A DNA stretch of 47,730 nt from Holophagaceae bacterium UBA1801. GTDB taxonomy: Bacteria; Acidobacteriota; Holophagae; Holophagales; Holophagaceae. Location: contig DCFP01000008.1 in the NCBI GenBank assembly GCA_002319925.1, positions 1-47,730 on the forward strand, read 5' to 3'. The position numbers and the translations under genes were made by a program. Below are positions 42,459-47,730 of the stretch, one piece after another. The notes under the pieces are model-generated. The model ran no database searches and had not been told where the DNA came from. It saw only the letters and a list, made by a program, of their open reading frames with translations. Position 1 is the stretch's first letter. Each line of letters starts with the position of its first letter.

Positions 42459-43526
42459 TTAGTCGGAGGCGGGCAAACGGAGGTGCACCTTTGTGCCGTG
42501 GTCCACCTGGCTTTCTAGGTAGAGGAGCCCCCCGTGGGCGACCAGGATCCGGTGGCTGACCGCCAGGCCAAGCCCCGTGCCGCCTCCGAAGGTGCTGTAG
42601 AAGGGATCGAAGATGCGGGAGAGATCCTCGGCGGGGATCCCGCAGCCGTTGTCTTCCAGGATCAGCTGCCAATGCCGGGCGCCGTCGACGGTTTCCAGTC
42701 GGCCGTGGACCTGGAGCTTCGGATGCTCGCAGTCGTCCATGGCCTTGACCGCGTTCTGGAGGAGGTTCGTGGCCACCTGCCTCAGCAGGTCCGGATCCGC
42801 GGCCCAGGTGGCCTCGGTCGGGACGCGGTTCTCCCAGGCCACCGATTCCGGCAGCCCTGCGGTCTTCCGGGCATCCTCCCAGAAGGTGCGGAGACGGATC
42901 ACCGCGGGTTTCGGCACCAGGTCGCGGCTGAAGGTCAAGGTGTTGGTGACGAGCAGGTTCAGGCGCTGGACACTGTCCTGGAGCCGCGTGGCGAGATCCA
43001 GCTGGGCGGGCTGGGGCTGGAGGTCCTCCACGAGCATTCCGGCATAAAGGGCGAGGCTGCCCAGGGGGTTGCGGATCTCGTGGGCGAGTTCCGCGGCCAT
43101 GAGACCCATGGCCTGCAACCGCTCCTCGCGATTGGCCTGCTGGGCGCGCAGATGGGCTTCCGTGACGTCCCGCAGGGTGATGATCTGACCGGAGGTGGTC
43201 GGGCGGTTCTCCTGTTCCATGAAGTGTTCCCGGCCTTCTGCATCGCGGAAGTGCCGGAGGCCTGTGGGTGCGCTCACCTCCCAGGGAGCAGGGCCATCCA
43301 GGAAATTCCCCTTCAAGCCCTCGGGGCGGTTGGAGAAGCGCAGTTCGCCATCGTCTCCCACCACCCACAGCGCGAAGGGCACGGCCTCGATGACCGCCTG
43401 CAGTTCCCCCTGCAAGCGCGCCAATTGGAGCTGCAGCGCTTCGTAGCGCGCCTCCAGCTGTTCCGAGGCCGCCGTGAAGGCCGCGAAGGCTTCCATCAAT
43501 TGCTGGGGAGCGGGCGCGATCGTCAC
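42459..43526 (-). CDS. Cytoplasmic PAS-domain histidine kinase (NtrB/FleS type)
   Basis: A 355-residue kinase with no transmembrane segment. An N-terminal coiled coil (QLEARYEALQLQLARLQGELQ) and a PAS domain (about 43–125; PFALWVVGDDGELRFSN) precede a HisKA domain with phospho-acceptor His149 in ELAHEIRNPLGSLAL. The HATPase domain has NLLQNAVKAM, EDNGCGIPAED and GGGTGLGLAV. The coiled-coil-PAS-HisKA layout recalls NtrB and the flagellar kinases FleS/FlrB. No response regulator is adjacent; instead HEAT-repeat genes flank it, overlapping by four bases upstream and 11 nt away downstream. Its partner is therefore unknown. Confidence 0.9.
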   Translation of the reverse strand: MTIAPAPQQLMEAFAAFTAASEQLEARYEALQLQLARLQGELQAVIEAVPFALWVVGDDGELRFSNRPEGLKGNFLDGPAPWEVSAPTGLRHFRDAEGREHFMEQENRPTTSGQIITLRDVTEAHLRAQQANREERLQAMGLMAAELAHEIRNPLGSLALYAGMLVEDLQPQPAQLDLATRLQDSVQRLNLLVTNTLTFSRDLVPKPAVIRLRTFWEDARKTAGLPESVAWENRVPTEATWAADPDLLRQVATNLLQNAVKAMDDCEHPKLQVHGRLETVDGARHWQLILEDNGCGIPAEDLSRIFDPFYSTFGGGTGLGLAVSHRILVAHGGLLYLESQVDHGTKVHLRLPASD

Positions 43527-45922
43527 GGCGCCGCCTGCGGACGACCTGGAGTGGCCAAGATCTGGCTGAGGACTTCGCGGTCCTTGTTTCTCGGTTCTTC
43601 ATCCACCAGCTTCCGCAAGGCTTCAACGGCCTGGGGGGTGCCGATGGACATGAGTGCCCGGGCCGCGGCGGACCGGAGCTCGATGGACTCCGAGGTGCTG
43701 AATATCCGCCCCTTGCGCCGGATGAGCTCCACCAGGGCGGGGATCGCCGAGGGGTTTCCGATGTGGCCCAGGGTCTCCACGGTCTTGATGCGCATCCGCT
43801 CGTTGGTGCTGGGATTCCGCGCGAAATCCGCCAGGGGGAAGACCGCCAGGCCCGACTGTACCTGGCCCAGGCCGAAGAGGATCTCGATCTGCGTATCCGG
43901 ATCCGTGGTGGGGAAGATGGGCAGGAGGTGGCTCGCGCAGGCCGGTCCACCCAGTTTCCACAGCGCGCGCACGGCGGCGCGCCGCACGCGGCCGTCTCCG
44001 TTATGCAGGCACCGCGCTACCTCGTTCAACATTCCCGCGTCGCCCATTTCGCCCAGGAGGTTGAGGGTGTTGCGGACCAGATACCACGTGGGAGAGTTCA
44101 GCGTCTCCTTGAGGCTCTCGATGGCCAAAGGCCCCAGGGCCCGGATGAGGTCCAGGAGACGGCCCCGGCGCTTGCGCTCCGGCTCCTCGCCCAGGATGCG
44201 GACCAGCTCGTTGGCGCCGGTTTCGCCGAGGAATTCGAAGTAGGGCTCGAACACCGAAAGCACGGCTTCGGGCTCGGCCTGGTGCAGGGCTTCCACCGCC
44301 CTCGCGATGGCGTCGGGGCTGGTGAGCCGGGTCGAGAGACGCACCAGGGACTGGCTCCGGAACTCCTGGTTCTCGTCCAGGAAGGCCAGCAGGCCCTGCA
44401 ATTCCTGGATCAGGCCCTGGGATTGCGCAATTTCTCCGCGCTGCAGGAAGCCCTTCAGCACCGATTCCAGGCCCTCTTCCGTGCTGCGGTGGATGTGCGG
44501 TACGGGCTCCCAGCCGAAGTGTCCCTTCAGGCCATCGAGGATGGGGCCTTCCGCCTCCATGGGGAAATCCGGCTCGGTGATCCAGTGCGTGACGCCCGCC
44601 AGGGTCTGGGCCGCGGCTTCCCGGGGATGGGGCGCCTCATCGGTCAAGGTGGAGAGAATGATCTCCAGGACCCGCAGGAGGGGCTCGGTGCGGCCCTGCT
44701 TGAGCAGATCCCGCAGGAAGTTGAGGCGCTGCTCCAGCGTCAGGTCCCAGAGCCGGCGCTCGTGGATGGCCCGCCGGATCTTCTCCTCCATGGACTGGTT
44801 GTCCCATTCGAGCTGGCGCAGCAGATCCGAGAACTGCCCCGCGCCGAGGCCTTGGGCGCGGATGGCCGCATCGAGGCTCGCCATCATGGCCTGTTTCTGG
44901 GACGAGGCGCTGAGGATCTCGTAGAGCGCTTCCTTGAGATCCTGCCAGACGATGCCCCTGGACAGCAGGCCCACGGCCGCCTGGGCCACCACCTCCGGCG
45001 CCAGGGCCTGGAAGCCCATGGGCAGCCCCGTGGGGGCCGGGGGCAGGCTGTTGATGCCTTTCACGATGGAGAGCTGACTTTCCCCAGGAAGCCCGTGCAT
45101 GGCCTGGCGCAGGGATTCCATCTGGTTGGCGGTGGGGAAGCCGGGACCCCAGCCCGCTCCTTCTGCGACGGGACCAAGACCGCTGAGATTGGCGGGCGGG
45201 ATGAAGCCCAGGAAACCGTCCTGCAAGGTCATGAGGAGGCCCTGCGTCACTGCGGCGAGCTGCTGCTTCCAGAGATCGAGGGCTTCGGCGATATCGATGG
45301 CGAGGGGTTCTGGGCCGGAATCGCTGCGGTTATCCTGCGCAGCCCCGCGACCGTCCATTCCAGCGCCAGCACCGATGCCCACGCCACCGTCTGCGCCTTT
45401 CCCAGCGCCAGCGCCTGGTCCTTCAGCTCCAGCGCCACCAGCGATGGGCACCATGGCGGGAGCCTTGGCATTCTTGTCGTCCTCGCCGCCTTCCCCTTCG
45501 CGCACCTCCCGGTACTGGGTCTGGCTCAGGGAGATGAAGCGCAGGTTCTTGCCCGCGAGCACCTTCGCCACACCGCCCATTTCCTCGAGCTTGGCAGGCT
45601 TCAGGATGAGGACTTCCAGCATGGTCAGCAGCTCTTCGGGCGGCGCACCGCGCTGGATGATGAAGCCCGCGATCTGGCGCTCCGTGAGCTGGCGGATCAG
45701 CGCGGTGAGGTGCAGGCTGTTGCCCTCCACGGGGGCTCCGTCCACGAAGGCTTTGCCCGCGGAGGCGGCCATCTGCAGCTCGGGCCGTTCCTTGAGCCAG
45801 TCGCCCACGGCGCTAGTCAGGTTCTGCAGTGCCTCCTGGGCACGGGGATGGACCGCGGTGTACATCTGCAGAGCCTTGATGGCCATCTGCAGCGTCTGGG
45901 CCAGTTCCAGGAATGTGCTCAC
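43523..45922 (-). CDS. HEAT-repeat protein 1 with shared N-terminal domain and Gly/Ala-rich linker
   Basis: A 799-residue cytoplasmic protein. The frame is open to 46432, but GTG 45922 has GGAGG ten bases upstream and overlaps the stop of the HD gene as GTGA, so it is the likely start (VSTFLELAQTLQMAIKALQM). The N-terminal domain (1–135; YTAVHPRAQEAL, GKAFVDGAPVEGN, EEMGGVAKVLAGKNL) matches that of the second HEAT protein. A flexible Gly/Ala-rich linker (GGAGAEGPGAGAGKGADGG) follows. The C-terminal part carries HEAT repeats (about 580–790), such as AIESLKETLNSPTWYLVRNTLN with LLGEMGD, and GRVRRAAVRALWKLGG. It overlaps the kinase gene by four bases. A scaffold role around the kinase is inference. 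Confidence 0.8.
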   Translation of the reverse strand: MSTFLELAQTLQMAIKALQMYTAVHPRAQEALQNLTSAVGDWLKERPELQMAASAGKAFVDGAPVEGNSLHLTALIRQLTERQIAGFIIQRGAPPEELLTMLEVLILKPAKLEEMGGVAKVLAGKNLRFISLSQTQYREVREGEGGEDDKNAKAPAMVPIAGGAGAEGPGAGAGKGADGGVGIGAGAGMDGRGAAQDNRSDSGPEPLAIDIAEALDLWKQQLAAVTQGLLMTLQDGFLGFIPPANLSGLGPVAEGAGWGPGFPTANQMESLRQAMHGLPGESQLSIVKGINSLPPAPTGLPMGFQALAPEVVAQAAVGLLSRGIVWQDLKEALYEILSASSQKQAMMASLDAAIRAQGLGAGQFSDLLRQLEWDNQSMEEKIRRAIHERRLWDLTLEQRLNFLRDLLKQGRTEPLLRVLEIILSTLTDEAPHPREAAAQTLAGVTHWITEPDFPMEAEGPILDGLKGHFGWEPVPHIHRSTEEGLESVLKGFLQRGEIAQSQGLIQELQGLLAFLDENQEFRSQSLVRLSTRLTSPDAIARAVEALHQAEPEAVLSVFEPYFEFLGETGANELVRILGEEPERKRRGRLLDLIRALGPLAIESLKETLNSPTWYLVRNTLNLLGEMGDAGMLNEVARCLHNGDGRVRRAAVRALWKLGGPACASHLLPIFPTTDPDTQIEILFGLGQVQSGLAVFPLADFARNPSTNERMRIKTVETLGHIGNPSAIPALVELIRRKGRIFSTSESIELRSAAARALMSIGTPQAVEALRKLVDEEPRNKDREVLSQILATPGRPQAAP

Positions 45923-46605
45923 GGAAGGGTTTCCTCCATCGGCTCGTTCCACTCGCGACGCAGTTGGTGGTAATGGCGTTCCAGGAATTTCATGCGCGAT
46001 TCGGCCTCCTTCCGGGCCGGCGCGGTGTTCATGCTGGTGACGATCTCCCGAGCCAGGCCGAGCCAGTTTTCTCCGCGCTCGAGGATGGCTGCCGTGGTGA
46101 TGGGCTGGAAGGCGCCCGCGATGCAGACGTAGTGCACGAGGCTGGCGGCGCCGATCTTGCTGAGCTTGTCGGCGTCCCACAGGCATGCGGTCTCGATGGG
46201 TTCGAGCTGTTTCGTGAGCTTGAGACCCACGTGATGTTCGATGGCGTGGCGGACGGCCGCGATCTTGCTGGTGGGGAAATCCGTGCCCTCGAGGATGGCG
46301 GGAACCAGCTCCGAAGCCTCCCGGGCGTGGGCATCGTGAGCCTTGGCTTCCTTGTAGTGCTTGGTGCAGTCGTGGAGCCAGGCCGCGCACTCGACGATCT
46401 CGAGGTCGGCGCCGACCTTGGGCGCCAGCCATCGGGCGATCTTCACGGCCGCCAGGGTGTGCTCGAACCGGTAGTCGAACACGGGGTGGAGCTTTCCGCC
46501 ATTTTCCCGGGTCGTGCCCCAGATCCGTATCGCGTCTGGTTCCGTATGGGCCCTAAGGGCTTCCTCGCACGCTTTCCGCCATGGTCTGGGATTCGAGGCA
46601 CCCAC
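45919..46605 (-). CDS. HD-domain phosphohydrolase-like protein
   Basis: A 228-residue cytoplasmic protein. GTG 46605 is chosen because AGAAGGAG lies seven bases upstream; the open frame continues to 46689 without a better site. The HD motif is visible as RFEHTLAAVKIARWL, CAAWLHDCTKHYKE, HAIEHHVG and WDADKLSKIGA, giving the usual His…His-Asp…Asp metal ligands. HD proteins hydrolyse nucleotides or other phosphoesters; a YqeK-like Ap4A hydrolase or a tRNA/nucleotide-related role are possible, but the substrate is unknown. It leads the HD–HEAT–kinase–HEAT operon and is divergent from the ammonia-lyase gene. Confidence 0.85.
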   Translation of the reverse strand: MGASNPRPWRKACEEALRAHTEPDAIRIWGTTRENGGKLHPVFDYRFEHTLAAVKIARWLAPKVGADLEIVECAAWLHDCTKHYKEAKAHDAHAREASELVPAILEGTDFPTSKIAAVRHAIEHHVGLKLTKQLEPIETACLWDADKLSKIGAASLVHYVCIAGAFQPITTAAILERGENWLGLAREIVTSMNTAPARKEAESRMKFLERHYHQLRREWNEPMEETLP

Positions 46606-46721
46606 TCGTAAACTCCTTCTCCCTTGGATTCCGACCATTGTATGCGAGTGCATCGCCTGCGGTTTTATCAAACTCGCTCGCAGCACCAAGTTTGATGGAT
46701 TTTTAAGGCTTCGCGGGAAGG

Positions 46722-46746
46722 CCCTGGAGGCCTGAATTCTCCAGGG
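46722..46746. repeat. Hairpin in the divergent intergenic region upstream of hutH
   Basis: CCCTGGAG (46722–46729) pairs with CTCCAGGG (46739–46746). It lies in the 292-nt gap between the divergently read HD-domain and ammonia-lyase genes. It could be an operator or chance. No clear promoter is seen in the gap; TATAAG at 46802–46807 is a possible -10 without a good -35. Confidence 0.3.
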
Positions 46747-46897
46747 GAGGTTGAGTCCAACAAGTGCTGTTCAATCAAAACGGCCATCATTGGAAAGGTT
46801 GTATAAGAAAATACCGGCCTGTCGAAATTCCCCGGTGGATTCCGACGGGAGGTTCCTACACCATTCCTCCACCCATCCGCAACTCAAGGAGACATCC

Positions 46898-47730
46898 ATG
46901 ACCATCGTCCTGAACGGGTCCCAGCTCACCCTCGAGCAGCTGGTCCGCATCGCACGGCATGGCGAAAAGGTGGAACTGGCTCCCGAGGCCAAGGAGCGCA
47001 TCAACGTCTGCCGCGCCATGCTCGAAGATAAGGTGAAGGCCCGGGAGATCATGTACGGCGTGAACACCGGCATCGGCGAATTCTCCGAGAAGGTGCTTAA
47101 CGACGAACAGGTGGAACAGTTCCAACGCTACCTCATCTACAACCACGCCGCGGGCATCGGCGATCCCGTGCCCATCGAGCAGGTGCGCGCCGCCATGGCG
47201 GGCCGCATCAACGTGCACGTGCACGGCAATTCCGGCTGCCGTCTGGTCATCACCCAGACCTTCGTGGACATGCTGAACAAGGGCGTAACGCCGGTGGTGT
47301 GCCAGAAGGGCTCCGTGGGCGCCTGCGGTGACCTCGCGCCCATGAGCCAGATCGCGCTGTTGCTGATGGGCGAGGGCGAAGCCTTCTACCAGGGCGAGCG
47401 CCTGCCCGGCAAGATCGCGCTGGAGAAGGCTGGCATTCCGGTACCGGGCCTCCAGGCGCGCGACGGACTTGCGGCCATCAATGGCTCGAACCTGCTCACC
47501 GCCATGAGCGCACTCGCTCTCTTCGACATGAACCGTTGGCTCAAACAGGCGGAGATCGCTTGCGCGATGAGCCTGGAATCCTTGATGGCGAACCTGAAGC
47601 CCTACGACAGCCGCATCCACACCATCCGCGGCTTCAAGGGCGCCGTGCGCAGCGCCGCGGCCATCCTGAAGTGCATCCAGGGCAGCGATCTGCAGACCGG
47701 GAAGATCAAGACCAAGGTGCAGGATGCCTA
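46898..47730 (+). CDS. hutH: Histidine ammonia-lyase family protein (HAL/PAL), 5' part
   Basis: The first 277 codons of an aromatic amino acid ammonia-lyase; the gene runs off the window. Such enzymes deaminate histidine to urocanate (or tyrosine/phenylalanine to cinnamates) with an MIO electrophile made from an Ala-Ser-Gly triad. YGVNTGIGEF near residue 51 and the region GSVGACGDLAPM fit the family. The triad here is Ala142-Cys143-Gly144, with Cys where Ser is usual, confirmed codon by codon (TGC at 47324). GRINVHVHGNSG and INGSNLLTAMSALAL are also recognisable. AAGGAG precedes ATG 46898. Substrate preference cannot be fixed, so the symbol is by family. It is divergent from the HD operon. 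Confidence 0.85.
   Translation, partial: MTIVLNGSQLTLEQLVRIARHGEKVELAPEAKERINVCRAMLEDKVKAREIMYGVNTGIGEFSEKVLNDEQVEQFQRYLIYNHAAGIGDPVPIEQVRAAMAGRINVHVHGNSGCRLVITQTFVDMLNKGVTPVVCQKGSVGACGDLAPMSQIALLLMGEGEAFYQGERLPGKIALEKAGIPVPGLQARDGLAAINGSNLLTAMSALALFDMNRWLKQAEIACAMSLESLMANLKPYDSRIHTIRGFKGAVRSAAAILKCIQGSDLQTGKIKTKVQDA

Noticed and set aside
43763..45973. 736-codon plus-strand frame opposite HEAT protein 1
   Set aside because: Shadow of the HEAT-repeat gene; the minus-strand product has repeat periodicity and operon overlaps.
45922..46432. Upstream extension of HEAT protein 1 by 170 codons
   Set aside because: The extension lies within the HD-domain gene in another frame and is Arg-rich and low in complexity; GTG 45922 has an SD and a coupled stop.
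46779..46807. Sigma-70 promoter upstream of the ammonia-lyase gene
   Set aside because: TATAAG at 46802 lacks a recognisable -35 at the right distance.

Overview
The window is high-GC bacterial DNA, densely coded on both strands with short spacers and many 1–13 nt stop/start overlaps. No rRNA, tRNA, CRISPR array, complete insertion sequence or phage gene was seen. Gene content (GroEL with a GGM tail, a citrate lyase cluster beside a tripartite tricarboxylate transporter, very large secreted Ig-like/beta-helix proteins, HEAT-repeat signalling proteins) would fit an anaerobic or facultative Gram-negative such as an acidobacterium of the Holophaga/Geothrix type. That taxonomic placement is an inference from gene content, not something the sequence proves.

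Layout. 1–2162: the 3' end of groEL with its terminator, then an AmpG-type permease. 2163–16568: three giant secreted proteins (1281, 1382 and 1393 aa) built from tandem Ig-like domains plus right-handed beta-helix domains, interrupted by miaB. Each giant gene has the same upstream element: two CTGTACY heptamers exactly 24 bp apart with GGGA between them. The start of miaB is partly duplicated just upstream of the real gene. 16616–20604, minus strand: cinA, plsY, gpsA, a PEBP-family lipoprotein and a pentapeptide-repeat protein, in one tight run. 20760–24472, plus strand: a periplasmic-propeller histidine kinase and its LuxR-type response regulator. 24685–33115, plus strand: a complete citrate-lyase operon, citC-citD-citE-citF-tctC-tctB-tctA-citX-citG, in which a TctABC-type transporter sits among the lyase genes. 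Together they would import citrate, cleave it to acetate and oxaloacetate, and make and attach the lyase prosthetic group; the upstream kinase/regulator pair is a candidate controller.

33125–39597, minus strand: a TerC/YjbE-type membrane protein, two paralogous DUF2157-like membrane proteins, a divergent EF-G-like GTPase, a HAD phosphatase and inorganic pyrophosphatase. 39991–46605, minus strand: a four-gene cluster, HD-domain protein, HEAT-repeat protein, PAS histidine kinase and a second HEAT-repeat protein. The two HEAT proteins share an N-terminal domain and no response regulator is present; this looks like an uncharacterised signalling module. 46898 to the end: the 5' part of a histidine ammonia-lyase family gene with Cys in place of the usual Ser of the cofactor-forming triad.

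Intergenic DNA carries dispersed repeats: a 45-nt sequence present twice (41/45 identical), CACGAAT-type inverted repeats at two places, and a 240-bp highly structured element with a perfect 19-bp hairpin between the second HEAT gene and ppa. The strongest candidates for something undescribed are the shared 24-bp-spaced element controlling the mosaic giant proteins and the HD–HEAT–kinase–HEAT operon.
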